Of a DNA stretch of 64,000 nt, positions 24,600 through 34,430 are shown piece after piece. The DNA is from Micromonospora chokoriensis (GTDB taxonomy: Bacteria; Actinomycetota; Actinomycetes; Mycobacteriales; Micromonosporaceae). The number at the start of each line of letters is the position of its first letter. Position 1 is the first letter of the stretch. The notes below the pieces were generated by a model that was not told the DNA's origin, ran no database searches, and worked only from the letters and a program-made list of their open reading frames with translations. The stretch spans positions 1 to 64,000 of the forward strand of contig NZ_JOAN01000007.1 in assembly GCF_000718555.1 (NCBI RefSeq), read 5' to 3'. The translations under genes and the position numbers were made by a program.

Positions 24600-26036
24600 T
24601 TAGCTGGGGGTGCGGGCGTCGTGGGAACGGGCAACCAGGGCGGCTGCCAGGGCCCAGGCTTCTGCTAGGTCGCGGTCCTGGGCGGTGGCGCCCGAACCGC
24701 CGGCGGTGTCCGCGTGGACGGAGGCCAACCCCAGACGGCGTTGGATCGGCCCCTGGACCACGCGCACGCTCTGGATCCGGGCGTACGGCACGATCACCAA
24801 CTGCCGGGTGAGTCGCCCGGACCGGGTGGCGAACACCTGCTCGAACAGCCCCGCGCCGAACGCGTTCCGGCCCAGGGGGTGCAGCCAGCGGGTCCGGCGC
24901 GGTGGCGGGCTCAGGGTGAGCACGTCGAGGCGTACCCCGGGGAGCACCTCGGCGACGATCGCCGTCGCCGTCGGCAGGTCGCCGACCGGCAGCAGCCGGT
25001 CGGGCCGGTTGCGGTCGTCGGCCTCCGCGACGGAGTAACCGGCCACCTCCAGGCGCAGCCGCAGCCAGCCGTTCACCCGCCACAGCAGCGGCCAGGTGGC
25101 CCGCACGGTCTGCACTCGTTCCAGCGGCACGGTCTGCGCCCGCGTCTCCAGCAGGCCGTTGTGCACCCGCAGCGTGCCGCCGTCGAGGGCCAGCCGGAAG
25201 TTCCAGTCGTCGAGGACCCGGCGGATCGGTTGCAGGAGCACACCCGCCATCGCGGTCAGCGTGCTCGCCACCGCGACGAACGACCACGACCCGGCGGTGA
25301 GGAACTGCACCACGACGAAGGCCACACCGAACGGGAGCAGGAACGCCTGCGGGGTGAGCAGTTGGCTGATCAACAGGTTCTGGTTGCGTACCGCGTGCAG
25401 TGGCCGACCCGGCACGGCTGCCGGCGGCACCGTCGCACCCCCGACCGCCGGGACCGCCGCGTCGCCGGGCGTGGGCGCCTGCGCCACCCGCCCGGCCAGC
25501 GCCAGCAGCCGCTCGCGCAGCAGGGCCGCGTCGGCCACCCCGAGGTACGCCAGCGGCGCCTCGGTCTTGCCCCCGCCGACGACCTCCAGACGCAGCTCGG
25601 CCAGACCGGTGAGCTGGGCGAGCAGCGGCCGAACCACCTCCACGGCCTGTAACCGTTCCAATGGAATGGCCCGGGTACGCCGCCAGAGCAGCCCTTCGTA
25701 CACCCGTAGCTCCCGGCCCACGACGTGGTAGCCGGTGTTGTACCAGCTGATCACCGACAGCACTGTCGCGCCGAGCGCCAGCACGGCCACCATGGCGGCG
25801 AACCAGCCGAAGCCCACCCGGGAAAGCGTCGACCAGGACAACCCGGCTATCACCACGACCAGGGACTTGGCGCCGTGCAACACCGGGCTGAGCGGATGCA
25901 GTCGCTGCCGGGGCTCGCCGTCGCCGACGCCCGGCGACGCCGACCACGGCGCGGGCGCCCCTGGCGGCACGGGCCCAGCAGGGGCCGCGTCAGCGGGCAC
26001 CACCGGTGGCACCGGCCCGGCGGGGCCGTCACTCAT
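24600..26036 (-). CDS. PH-domain membrane protein, YdbT-like
   Basis: A 478-residue protein with a Pro-rich N-terminus, paired transmembrane helices near 60-100 and again near 215-265, and two or three bacterial PH (DUF304) domains: YHVVGRELRVYEGLLWRRTRAIPLERLQAVE, a second around LRVHNGLLETRAQTVPLERVQTV and a third near LTRQLVIVPYARIQSVRV. It pairs with the short PH protein upstream as in ydbS-ydbT operons; such pairs have been linked to membrane stress or antimicrobial resistance, but the role here is unknown. The ATG at 26036 is preferred over GTG 26054 because GAGGA lies upstream. Confidence 0.8.
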   Translation of the reverse strand: MSDGPAGPVPPVVPADAAPAGPVPPGAPAPWSASPGVGDGEPRQRLHPLSPVLHGAKSLVVVIAGLSWSTLSRVGFGWFAAMVAVLALGATVLSVISWYNTGYHVVGRELRVYEGLLWRRTRAIPLERLQAVEVVRPLLAQLTGLAELRLEVVGGGKTEAPLAYLGVADAALLRERLLALAGRVAQAPTPGDAAVPAVGGATVPPAAVPGRPLHAVRNQNLLISQLLTPQAFLLPFGVAFVVVQFLTAGSWSFVAVASTLTAMAGVLLQPIRRVLDDWNFRLALDGGTLRVHNGLLETRAQTVPLERVQTVRATWPLLWRVNGWLRLRLEVAGYSVAEADDRNRPDRLLPVGDLPTATAIVAEVLPGVRLDVLTLSPPPRRTRWLHPLGRNAFGAGLFEQVFATRSGRLTRQLVIVPYARIQSVRVVQGPIQRRLGLASVHADTAGGSGATAQDRDLAEAWALAAALVARSHDARTPS

Positions 26037-26079
26037 CGGGCTGGTCCTCGGCACGGTCGGCGGCTGCCCGTACGGGTGC

Positions 26080-26748
26080 TCACAGCCCCTCCGCCCGGTC
26101 CTCGCCGAGCGCGGTGAGTCGATCGCGCAGCCGGGACGCCTCCGCCGGACGCAGCCCGGGCACCCGGGCGTCGCTCGCCGCCGCCGCCGTGTGCAACTGC
26201 ACGGTGGCCAGGTCGAAGGCGCGCTCCAACGGCCCGGCGCTCACGTCGACGAACTGCATTCGCGAATACGGCACGATGGAGAGCCGGCGGACCAGCAGCC
26301 CGTGCCGGACCAGCAGGTCGTTGTCCCGCTCGGCGTACCCCCAGGCCCGCACGGCGCGGACGATCGCGACGGCCCGCCACGCGCCGAGCGCCAGCACGAC
26401 GGCGACGGCGAGCCCCAACAGCCAGTGGCCGCTGAACGCCCAGCCGACCGACGTCACCGCCAGCCCGATGGCGACCACGACCGCCAGCCGGATCAGCTCC
26501 ACCCAGATCAGGTCGGTGGAGATCGGCTGCCATCCGACCGTGTCCGGCCAGGGCTCCAGCGGCCCCCGGTCGCCCGCCGCGGTGGTCAGCAGAGGGCCGG
26601 ACGCGCCGGGATCGGGCGGCGCGGCGGGCTCCGGGCCGAGCGTGGGAAACGCGCCGGACGCCGGCTCGACGCCGGGAGGTGCGGTGGCCGGGGTGGGCGG
26701 CCAGGACGGGGAGGTGGGGCCGGGGGAAGCCGGTGGGTCGCCGCTCAC
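26080..26748 (-). CDS. PH-domain membrane protein, YdbS-like
   Basis: A 222-residue protein. A Pro/Ala-rich N-terminal tail (about 1-70) is followed by two transmembrane helices (about 85-130: LIRLAVVVAIGLAVTSVGW and HWLLGLAVAVVLALG). One PH domain follows with WGYAERDNDLLVRHGLLVRRLSIVPYSRMQFVDV. It is the short partner of the YdbT-like protein 43 bp downstream, and its ATG overlaps the stop of the small Cys protein gene by ATGA, so the three are one operon. Confidence 0.8.
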   Translation of the reverse strand: MSGDPPASPGPTSPSWPPTPATAPPGVEPASGAFPTLGPEPAAPPDPGASGPLLTTAAGDRGPLEPWPDTVGWQPISTDLIWVELIRLAVVVAIGLAVTSVGWAFSGHWLLGLAVAVVLALGAWRAVAIVRAVRAWGYAERDNDLLVRHGLLVRRLSIVPYSRMQFVDVSAGPLERAFDLATVQLHTAAAASDARVPGLRPAEASRLRDRLTALGEDRAEGL

Positions 26749-26975
26749 ATGTCGAGCGTAGGCGATCCGGGCACCGGAGTGACGGCACGCAGAAAGCCGC
26801 GAGCGTCCAGGAAGTCACCGAGGCTGCCCCGGTGCTCGGCACAGGCCAACCAGGTCTTGCGCCGATCGGCGTCGTGCAGACGGGGATTGTTCCACTTCAG
26901 CGCCCAGACGGCGGCGGACCGGCAGCCCCGGGCCGAACAGACCAGGGCCTCGTCGGCGGGGGAGGGGGTGCTCAT
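26745..26975 (-). CDS. small conserved Cys/His protein
   Basis: A 76-residue protein. The ATG at 26975 (MSTPSPADEALVC) is chosen over a start 118 codons upstream, since the longer frame overlaps the divergent MoxR gene and lacks family-like sequence. CSARGC and CAEH could form a zinc site. The rest is ALKWNNPRLHD...WLACAEHRGSLGDFLDARGF, a pattern I recall from unnamed actinobacterial proteins. TAGACT lies 7 nt before the ATG, so it is probably leaderless. It is the first gene of the PH-protein operon. Function unknown. Confidence 0.72.
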   Translation of the reverse strand: MSTPSPADEALVCSARGCRSAAVWALKWNNPRLHDADRRKTWLACAEHRGSLGDFLDARGFLRAVTPVPGSPTLDM

Positions 26976-26982
26976 CCCGGCC

Positions 26983-26988
26983 AGTCTA
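26983..26988 (-). promoter_or_regulatory. leaderless -10 of the PH-protein operon
   Basis: TAGACT on the minus strand, 7 nt before ATG 26975. Confidence 0.5.
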
Positions 26989-27216
26989 GGGCGGCCGGAC
27001 GGAGAGGTTGAGCGCCGGGCGACCACGGGGGGAGTCGCCCGGCGACGGGGTGAATCGTACACGCGGTGGGCCGGTCCGTGCATACCCGCGATGCGCGGTT
27101 CGGTTGCTGGGGACGACGCGGCGAAAATCGGCTTCTCACCACCTCGGCACTCAGCAAGGCGTGCGAGTCTTGATACCGCACGAGCCGCGACGACCGACAA
27201 ACGCTGTGGAGGACCG

Positions 27217-28314
27217 GTGGCCCAGCCGACCATGCCCGACGCCCCGACACCGAACGGAGCGGCGCCAACGCCGGTGACCACACCGGCCCAGGACGCCACC
27301 CTGCTGGAGAAGGCGCTGTTCGAGATCAAACGTGTGATCGTCGGGCAGGACCGGATGGTGGAGCGGATGTTCGTGGCGCTGCTCGCCCGCGGTCACTGCC
27401 TGATCGAAGGGGTGCCCGGGGTGGCCAAGACCCTGGCGGTGGAGACCCTCGCCAAGGTCGTCGGCGGGTCCTTCGCGCGGGTGCAGTTCACCCCGGATCT
27501 GGTGCCGGCCGACATCATGGGCACCCGGATCTACCGGCAGTCGAGCGAGAAGTTCGACGTCGAGCTGGGGCCGGTCTTCGTCAACTTCCTGCTCGCCGAC
27601 GAGATCAACCGGGCTCCGGCGAAGGTGCAGTCCGCGCTGCTGGAAGTGATGAGTGAGCGGCAGGTCTCCATCGGTGGGGAGAGCCACCGGGTGCCCGACC
27701 CGTTCCTGGTGATGGCCACCCAGAACCCGATCGAGCAGGAGGGCGTCTATCCGCTGCCGGAGGCGCAGCGGGACCGGTTCCTCATGAAGATCGTGGTGGG
27801 CTACCCGACCGACGCGGAGGAACGGGAGATCGTCTACCGGATGGGCGTGGCCGCGCCCGAGCCGACCGCGGTGTTCGACACCCCGGAGCTGATCGCCCTG
27901 CAACGCAAGGCGGACCAGGTCTTCGTCCACAACGCCCTGGTCGACTACGCGGTCCGATTGGTGCTGGCGACCCGCGCCCCGGCCGAGCACGGCATGCCCG
28001 ACGTCGCGCAACTGATCCAGTACGGGGCCAGCCCGCGCGCCTCGCTGGGTCTGGTCCGGGCGACCCGTGCCCTGGCGCTGCTGCGCGGGCGTGACTACGC
28101 CCTGCCGCAGGACGTGCAGGACATCGCGCCGGACATCCTGCGGCACCGGTTGGTGCTCAGCTACGACGCGCTCGCCGACGACGTGCCCGCCGACCACATC
28201 GTGCAGCGGGTGATGTCGACGATCCCGCTCCCGGCGGTCGCCCCCCGGCAGCAGGCCACTCCGTCGCCGATCGCGCCGCCGCCGGGCGCTGGCTGGCCCG
28301 GGCAGCGGCCGTGA
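27217..28314 (+). CDS. MoxR-type AAA+ ATPase
   Basis: A 365-residue ATPase. The GTG at 27217 has GGAGGA five nt upstream; the much longer frame to its left is only GC-driven openness. Walker A is GVPGVAKT near residue 70, Walker B LLADEINRAP near 127, sensor 1 ATQNP near 168, and the C-terminal lid has GASPRASLGLVRATRALA. MoxR proteins act as chaperones that assemble or activate VWA-domain partners. Here it is followed by DUF58 (GTGA overlap) and VWA (ATGA overlap) genes, the standard operon. Confidence 0.9.
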   Translation: MAQPTMPDAPTPNGAAPTPVTTPAQDATLLEKALFEIKRVIVGQDRMVERMFVALLARGHCLIEGVPGVAKTLAVETLAKVVGGSFARVQFTPDLVPADIMGTRIYRQSSEKFDVELGPVFVNFLLADEINRAPAKVQSALLEVMSERQVSIGGESHRVPDPFLVMATQNPIEQEGVYPLPEAQRDRFLMKIVVGYPTDAEEREIVYRMGVAAPEPTAVFDTPELIALQRKADQVFVHNALVDYAVRLVLATRAPAEHGMPDVAQLIQYGASPRASLGLVRATRALALLRGRDYALPQDVQDIAPDILRHRLVLSYDALADDVPADHIVQRVMSTIPLPAVAPRQQATPSPIAPPPGAGWPGQRP

Positions 28315-29294
28315 CCTCACCCACCCCTCGTCCCGCCCCGCTCGCCGACCGCAGCGAGGCCGTGCTGTCCCGGCTGCAGCTGCTCGTCACCCGCAAACTC
28401 GATGGTCTGCTTCAGGGCGACTACGCCGGCCTGCTGCCCGGACCGGGCAGCGAGGCGGGCGAGTCCCGGGAGTACCGCCCCGGCGACGACGTGCGTCGGA
28501 TGGACTGGCCGGTCACGGCACGGACCACGACACCACACGTGCGGCGTACGGTCGCCGACCGGGAGTTGGAGACCTGGCTCGCGTTGGATCTCTCCGCCAG
28601 CCTGGACTTCGGCACCGGGCAGTGGCTCAAGCGGGAGGTCGTGGTGGCCGCCGCTGCCGCCATCACCCACCTGACCGTGCGCGGGGGTAACCGGATCGGC
28701 GCCGTGATCGGCACCGGTGGCGGCGTGTCCGCGCCGGCCCGACGCTGGCGCGGCGGACCACCGCCGGCCGGGCCCGGGGTGCTCACCCGGCTGCCGGCCC
28801 GCTCCGGCCGCAAGGAGGCGCAGGGCCTGCTGCGGGCCGTCGCCGGCACCACCATCCAGCCCGGCCGAGGAGACCTGGGCGCCCTGATCGAGATGCTCAA
28901 CCGACCACCCCGACGACGCGGGGTGGCCGTGGTGGTCTCGGACTTCCTCGCGCCGGCCGAGCAGTGGGCGCGGCCGATGCGCAAGCTGCGGGTCCGCCAC
29001 GACGTGCTGGCGATCGAGGTGGTCGACCCGCGCGAGTTGGAGCTGCCCGACGTGGGCGTGTTGCCGGTGGTCGACCCGGAGAGCGGCGAGCTGCACGAGG
29101 TGCAGACCGCCGACCCGCGGCTGCGGCAGCGCTACGCCGACGCCGCCACCGCCCAACGGGCCACGATCGCCGCCGCCCTGCGGGGTGCCGGCGCGGCCCA
29201 CCTGCGTCTGCGTACCGACCGAGACTGGCTGCTGGACATGGTGCGATTCGTGGCCGCGCAGCGGCACGCGCGCACCCGGGGGACGACACGATGA
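28311..29294 (+). CDS. DUF58-domain protein
   Basis: A 327-residue protein. It has the DUF58 hallmark GESREYRPGDDVRRMDWPVTAR (shown in part: EYRPGDDVRRMDW) near residue 55, and then a VWA-like core with LALDLSASLDFG (DxSxS-type metal site) near 93 and VVVVSDFL near 208. No transmembrane helix is seen. The start GTG overlaps the moxR stop. It is thought to work as substrate or adaptor of the MoxR ATPase; role in the cell not established. Confidence 0.87.
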   Translation: MTSPTPRPAPLADRSEAVLSRLQLLVTRKLDGLLQGDYAGLLPGPGSEAGESREYRPGDDVRRMDWPVTARTTTPHVRRTVADRELETWLALDLSASLDFGTGQWLKREVVVAAAAAITHLTVRGGNRIGAVIGTGGGVSAPARRWRGGPPPAGPGVLTRLPARSGRKEAQGLLRAVAGTTIQPGRGDLGALIEMLNRPPRRRGVAVVVSDFLAPAEQWARPMRKLRVRHDVLAIEVVDPRELELPDVGVLPVVDPESGELHEVQTADPRLRQRYADAATAQRATIAAALRGAGAAHLRLRTDRDWLLDMVRFVAAQRHARTRGTTR

Positions 29295-30241
29295 TCCGTT
29301 TCATGCAACCGTGGTGGCTGCTGGCTGTGCTGCCGGTGCTCGCACTTGCCGCGTTCTACGTCTGGCGGCAACTGCACCGCCGGGCGTACGCGATGCGGTT
29401 CACCAATGTGGACCTGCTGCGTACGGTCGCGCCGAAGGGCCTGGGCTGGCGTCGGCACGTCCCGGCGACCGCGTTCCTGCTCTGCCTGCTGGTGCTGGCC
29501 ACCGCGCTGGCCCGGCCCGCGGTGGACACCAAGGAGCCGCTGGAGCGGGCCACCGTGATGCTCGCCATCGACGTGTCCTTGTCGATGCAGGCCGACGACG
29601 TGGCACCGAACCGGCTCGAGGCGGCGCAGGAGGCGGCCAAGCAGTTCGTCAGCGAGCTGCCGGAGAGCTACAACCTGGGCCTCGTGTCGTTCGCCAAGGC
29701 GGCCAACGTGCTGGTGCCGCCAGGCAAGGACCGGGACGCGGTGACCAGCGCCATCGACGGGCTGGTGTTGGCCGAGGCGACCGCGACCGGCGAGGCGGTG
29801 TTCACCTGCCTGGAGGCGATCCGGTCGGTGCCGGCCGACGGCGCGGCGGGCATTCCGCCGGCCCGGATCGTGCTGCTCTCCGATGGTTTCCGGACTTCCG
29901 GTCGGGCGGTGGAGGAGGCGGCGGCGGCCGCGCAGGCGGCCAACGTCCCGGTCTCCACCATCGCCTTTGGCACCGACACCGGGCAGGTCGACATCGGCGG
30001 GCAGTTGCAGCGGGTGCCGGTGGACCGGATGGCGCTCGCCGAGCTGGCCGAGACCACCGAGGGTTACTTCTACGAGGCGGCCTCGGTGAGCGAGCTGAAG
30101 CAGGTCTATCAGGACATGGGCAGCTCGATCGGGTTCCGCACCGAGCCGCGTGAGGTGACCCAGTGGTACGCCGGGGTGGCGCTGCTGCTGGCGCTCTGTG
30201 CGGGTGCGCTCAGCCTGCTCTGGTCGTCGCGGATGCTCTGA
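29291..30241 (+). CDS. VWA-domain membrane protein (BatA-like)
   Basis: A 316-residue protein. N-terminal helix (about 7-24) and second helix (about 57-75) precede an extracytoplasmic or cytosolic VWA domain (about 90-280) with the MIDAS motif DVSLSM near residue 97 and LLSDGFRTSG near 195. A last helix near 296-314 (VALLLALCAGALSLLW) follows. This is the BatA/BatB layout of aerotolerance-type operons. ATGA overlap with the DUF58 gene shows coupling. A strong hairpin follows 9 nt after the stop. Confidence 0.88.
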   Translation: MIRFMQPWWLLAVLPVLALAAFYVWRQLHRRAYAMRFTNVDLLRTVAPKGLGWRRHVPATAFLLCLLVLATALARPAVDTKEPLERATVMLAIDVSLSMQADDVAPNRLEAAQEAAKQFVSELPESYNLGLVSFAKAANVLVPPGKDRDAVTSAIDGLVLAEATATGEAVFTCLEAIRSVPADGAAGIPPARIVLLSDGFRTSGRAVEEAAAAAQAANVPVSTIAFGTDTGQVDIGGQLQRVPVDRMALAELAETTEGYFYEAASVSELKQVYQDMGSSIGFRTEPREVTQWYAGVALLLALCAGALSLLWSSRML

Positions 30242-30249
30242 ACGGTGTA

Positions 30250-30276
30250 CCGGCGGCGGTCAGTGACCGCCGCCGG
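30250..30276. terminator. terminator hairpin after the MoxR operon
   Basis: Near-continuous palindrome CCGGCGGCGGTCA-G-TGACCGCCGCCGG with 13 bp arms; the closing few pairs would open to form the loop. It also encodes the last codons and stop of the tiny convergent frame at 30260-30346. Confidence 0.75.
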
Positions 30277-30346
30277 CGAGCACGAAGACGATGGCCACCC
30301 AGACGGCGGCGAGGGTGAAGCCCAGCGGGGCGACGTAGCGGCTCAT
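30260..30346 (-). CDS. 28-residue single-helix membrane peptide
   Basis: A tiny gene: MSRYVAPLGFTLAAVWVAIV followed by FVLAGGGH. It is one hydrophobic helix (about 7-24) with an Arg at the front and a Gly-rich tail. The ATG at 30346 has CGGAG six nt upstream. An in-frame extension to 30475 exists but is low-complexity Pro/Arg. Its end lies within the terminator hairpin. The clean helix, the ribosome binding site and the compact size favour a real peptide over chance; no function can be given. Confidence 0.5.
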   Translation of the reverse strand: MSRYVAPLGFTLAAVWVAIVFVLAGGGH

Positions 30347-31578
<1,232 letters not shown>

Positions 31579-31605
31579 CCTTTTTGACTACGGAGGATTT
31601 CTGCG

Positions 31606-32373
31606 ATGTCCGGACTGCTCGCCGGTAAGCGACTGCTCGTCACCGGTGTCATCACCGACGCCTCGATCGCCTTCTCGGTGGCGAAGCTCGCCCAGGAAAA
31701 TGGCGCGCAGGTCGTGCTCACCGGCTTTGGCCGGCTCTCCCTGGTCGAGCGGATCGCCAAGCGGCTGCCCGAGCCGGCGCCGGTCATCGAGGTGGACGTC
31801 ACCAACACCGAGCACCTGGCTGGCCTCGCCGACCGGGTACGCGAGCACGTCGACGGCCTCGACGGTGTCGTGCACTCGATCGGTTTCGCCCCGCAGAGCT
31901 GCCTGGGCGGCGGCTTCCTCGACGCACCGTGGGAGGACGTGGCGACCGCCCTGCACGTCTCCACCTTCTCGTACAAGTCGCTGGCCATGGCGGCGCTGCC
32001 GCTGATGTCGCCCGGCGGCGCGGTGGTCGGCCTGACCTTCGACGCGACGAAGGCGTGGCCGGTCTACGACTGGATGGGCGTGGCCAAGGCCGGCCTGGAG
32101 TCCGCGTCCCGCTACCTGGCGCTGCACCTGGGCAAGCAGGGCATCCGCAGCAACCTGGTCGCCGCCGGGCCGCTGCGCACCATCGCCGCGAAGTCGATCC
32201 CCGGCTTCGACCAGTTCGAGTCCGCCTGGGCCGAGCGGGCCCCGCTGGGCTGGAACCTCACCGACCAGGAGCCCGCCGCGCGGGCCTGCCTGGCGCTGCT
32301 CTCCGACTGGTTCCCGGCCACCACCGGCGAGATCGTCCACGTCGATGGCGGCTACCACGCCATCGGTTCCTGA
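31606..32373 (+). CDS. fabI: enoyl-ACP reductase, InhA/FabI type
   Basis: A 255-residue NADH-dependent enoyl-ACP reductase, the last step of each fatty acid elongation cycle. It has the FabI-type N-terminus LLAGKRLLVTGVITDASIAF, HSIGFAP near 92, and the catalytic Tyr-x6-Lys in YDWMGVAK near 153-160. The C-terminus GEIVHVDGGYHAIGS is close to InhA. CGGAGG lies upstream. It is 27 nt after fabG and in the same operon. Confidence 0.93.
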   Translation: MSGLLAGKRLLVTGVITDASIAFSVAKLAQENGAQVVLTGFGRLSLVERIAKRLPEPAPVIEVDVTNTEHLAGLADRVREHVDGLDGVVHSIGFAPQSCLGGGFLDAPWEDVATALHVSTFSYKSLAMAALPLMSPGGAVVGLTFDATKAWPVYDWMGVAKAGLESASRYLALHLGKQGIRSNLVAAGPLRTIAAKSIPGFDQFESAWAERAPLGWNLTDQEPAARACLALLSDWFPATTGEIVHVDGGYHAIGS

Positions 32374-32466
32374 CGCGTGACCGACGACGCTCCCTGGTCG
32401 CCGTTCGCGTGATCTACGCATCCGGACCAGGGGGCGTCGCCGGGACGTCCCGGCCGGGGGGCAAGA

Positions 32467-33504
32467 ATGAACCCCATGTCGTACGACGCGGTGGTGCTGG
32501 TGTCCTTCGGCGGGCCGGAGCGGCCCGAGGACGTGATGCCGTTCCTGCAGAACGTGACCCGGGGCCGGGGTGTGCCGCCCGAGCGGCTGACTGAGGTCGC
32601 CGAGCACTACCAGCACTTCGGTGGGGTGTCCCCGATCAACCAGCAGTGCCGGGACCTGCTGGCCGCCGTCCGCGCCGACTTCGCCGCGCACGGTGTCGAC
32701 CTGCCGATCTACTGGGGCAACCGCAACTGGGACCCGATGCTCGCCGACACCGTCACCCAGATGCGCGACGACGGGATCACCCGGGCGCTGGCCTTCGTCA
32801 CCAGCGCGTACGGCGGCTACTCGTCCTGCCGGCAGTACCAGGAGGACATCGCCGCCGCGCGCGCCGCGGTCGGCCCGGACGCCCCGGTGATCGAGAAGCT
32901 GCGCCAGTTCTGGGACCACCCCGGCTTCGTCGAGCCGCACGTCGACGCGGTCCGGGCTGCCCTGGCGCAGCTCGACCCCGCGAAGCGGGACACCACCCGG
33001 CTGGTCTTCACCGCCCACTCCATCCCCAACTCCATGGCCGCCAACGCCGGCCCGCACGGCGGCCGGTACGAGGCGCAGCTGCACGAGACCGCCCGGCTCG
33101 TCGCCGCGGCCGCCGCCCCTGACCTGGCGTACGACCTGGTCTGGCAGAGCCGCTCCGGCCCACCGCAGGTGCCGTGGCTGGAACCGGACATCAACGACCA
33201 CCTGGCCGCCCTCGCGCAGGGTGGCACCACCGGCGTGGTGGTCAGCCCGATCGGGTTCGTCTCCGACCACCTGGAGGTCGTGTGGGACCTGGACACCGAA
33301 GCGTTGGACACGGCCAAGCGTCTCGGCCTGGACTTCGTCCGGGCCGCCACCCCGGGCACCGACCCGCGCTTCGTGACCATGGTGCGTGAGCTGGTCACCG
33401 AGCGGACCGACCCGGACGGTGCGCAGCTGCGCCGCCGCCTGGGCGAGCTGCCCATGTGGGACACCTGCGCCACCGTCTGTTGCGTACCGACCCGTCGACC
33501 CTGA
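32467..33504 (+). CDS. hemH: ferrochelatase (coproporphyrin type)
   Basis: A 345-residue enzyme that inserts iron into a porphyrin. In actinobacteria the usual substrate is coproporphyrin III. Visible: VSFGGPERPEDV near the start, AYGGYSSCRQY near 115, the active-site His in FTAHSIPNSM near 182, and SPIGFVSDHLEVVWDLD near 258. A C-terminal WDTCATVCC cluster with the Cys in SSCRQY gives the set of cysteines expected for the actinobacterial [2Fe-2S] cluster. GGGGGG lies before the ATG; an ATG three codons in (32476) is also possible. Confidence 0.92.
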   Translation: MNPMSYDAVVLVSFGGPERPEDVMPFLQNVTRGRGVPPERLTEVAEHYQHFGGVSPINQQCRDLLAAVRADFAAHGVDLPIYWGNRNWDPMLADTVTQMRDDGITRALAFVTSAYGGYSSCRQYQEDIAAARAAVGPDAPVIEKLRQFWDHPGFVEPHVDAVRAALAQLDPAKRDTTRLVFTAHSIPNSMAANAGPHGGRYEAQLHETARLVAAAAAPDLAYDLVWQSRSGPPQVPWLEPDINDHLAALAQGGTTGVVVSPIGFVSDHLEVVWDLDTEALDTAKRLGLDFVRAATPGTDPRFVTMVRELVTERTDPDGAQLRRRLGELPMWDTCATVCCVPTRRP

Positions 33505-33519
33505 CAACTGAGGATCATC

Positions 33520-34299
33520 ATGCAGGACCGTAAGCCCGTGCAGAGTTGGCTGACCGACATGGACGGCGTACTGGTGCACGAGGGCCAGCCAGTGCCCGGC
33601 GCACCGGAGTTCATCAACCGGATGCGCGCCTCCGGCAAGCCGTTCCTGGTGCTGACCAACAACTCGATCTACACGCCGCGGGACCTGACGGCCCGACTCA
33701 GCCGGATGGGGCTGGACGTGCCGGAGGAGTCGATCTGGTCCTCCGCCCTCGCCACCGGCCAGTTCCTCGCCGACCAGCGGCCGGGCGGCACCGCGTACGT
33801 CATCGGTGAGGCCGGGCTGACCACGGCGCTGCACGCGGTCGGCTACGTGCTGACCGACTTCGCCCCCGACTACGTGGTGCTCGGCGAGACCCGCACCTAC
33901 AGCTTCGAGGCGATCACCAAGGCCGTCCGCCTGATCAACGACGGGGCCCGGTTCATCTGCACCAACCCCGATGTGACCGGCCCGTCCGTGGAGGGCGCCC
34001 TGCCCGCTGCCGGCTCGGTCGCCGCCATGATCTCCAAGGCGACCGGGGTCGAGCCGTACTTCGTCGGCAAGCCCAACCCGATGATGATGCGTTCCGCGCT
34101 CAACACCATCAACGCGCACTCGGAGAGCACCGCGATGATCGGTGACCGGATGGACACCGACATCCTGTGCGGCCTGGAGGCGGGGCTGGAGACCATCCTG
34201 GTCCTCACCGGGATCAGCAGCCGTACCGAGGCAGAGCGCTACCCGTACCGCCCGTCCCGGATCGTCAACTCCGTCGCGGACCTGCTCGACGAGATCTGA
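33520..34299 (+). CDS. HAD-IIA family phosphatase (NagD-like)
   Basis: A 259-residue HAD hydrolase. Motif I DMDGV near residue 13 has the nucleophile Asp, motif II VLTNNS near 44, and motifs III/IV are GKPNP and IGDRMDTDI near 187-212. The cap between is NagD-type (IIA). It probably dephosphorylates a sugar or nucleotide monophosphate; the true substrate is unknown. It follows hemH by 15 nt, likely the end of the fabG operon, and a class F hairpin begins 14 nt after its stop. Confidence 0.87.
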   Translation: MQDRKPVQSWLTDMDGVLVHEGQPVPGAPEFINRMRASGKPFLVLTNNSIYTPRDLTARLSRMGLDVPEESIWSSALATGQFLADQRPGGTAYVIGEAGLTTALHAVGYVLTDFAPDYVVLGETRTYSFEAITKAVRLINDGARFICTNPDVTGPSVEGALPAAGSVAAMISKATGVEPYFVGKPNPMMMRSALNTINAHSESTAMIGDRMDTDILCGLEAGLETILVLTGISSRTEAERYPYRPSRIVNSVADLLDEI

Positions 34300-34312
34300 G
34301 CAGCCCTGGCGG

Positions 34313-34388
34313 ATGATCGTGCGGTAACCAGGATGTAGTGGTCACGAAGCGCCCGCAGACCACTACATCCTGGATCGAGCACGATCAT
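34313..34388. repeat. long hairpin, class F (copy 2)
   Basis: 31 nt arms (34313-34343 and 34358-34388) pair at 27 positions around a 14 nt loop. They contain ATGATCGTGC at the outer end and AGGATGTAGTGGTC at the inner end. It lies between convergent stop codons at 34299 and 34431. It is related to copies at 618-694 and 61147-61223. Confidence 0.85.
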
Positions 34389-34430
34389 GGGTTGCTGGGG
34401 CGCTCGCGGTTACCGGGGTGGGTGGTGTGG

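Noticed and set aside
25735..27216. Long N-terminal extension of the MoxR frame
   Set aside because: The extension is antisense to the PH-domain operon and low-complexity; GTG 27217 has a strong ribosome binding site and matches the family start.
31588..34119. An 843-codon minus-strand frame over fabI-hemH-HAD
   Set aside because: GC-skewed shadow; the + strand genes are unambiguous.
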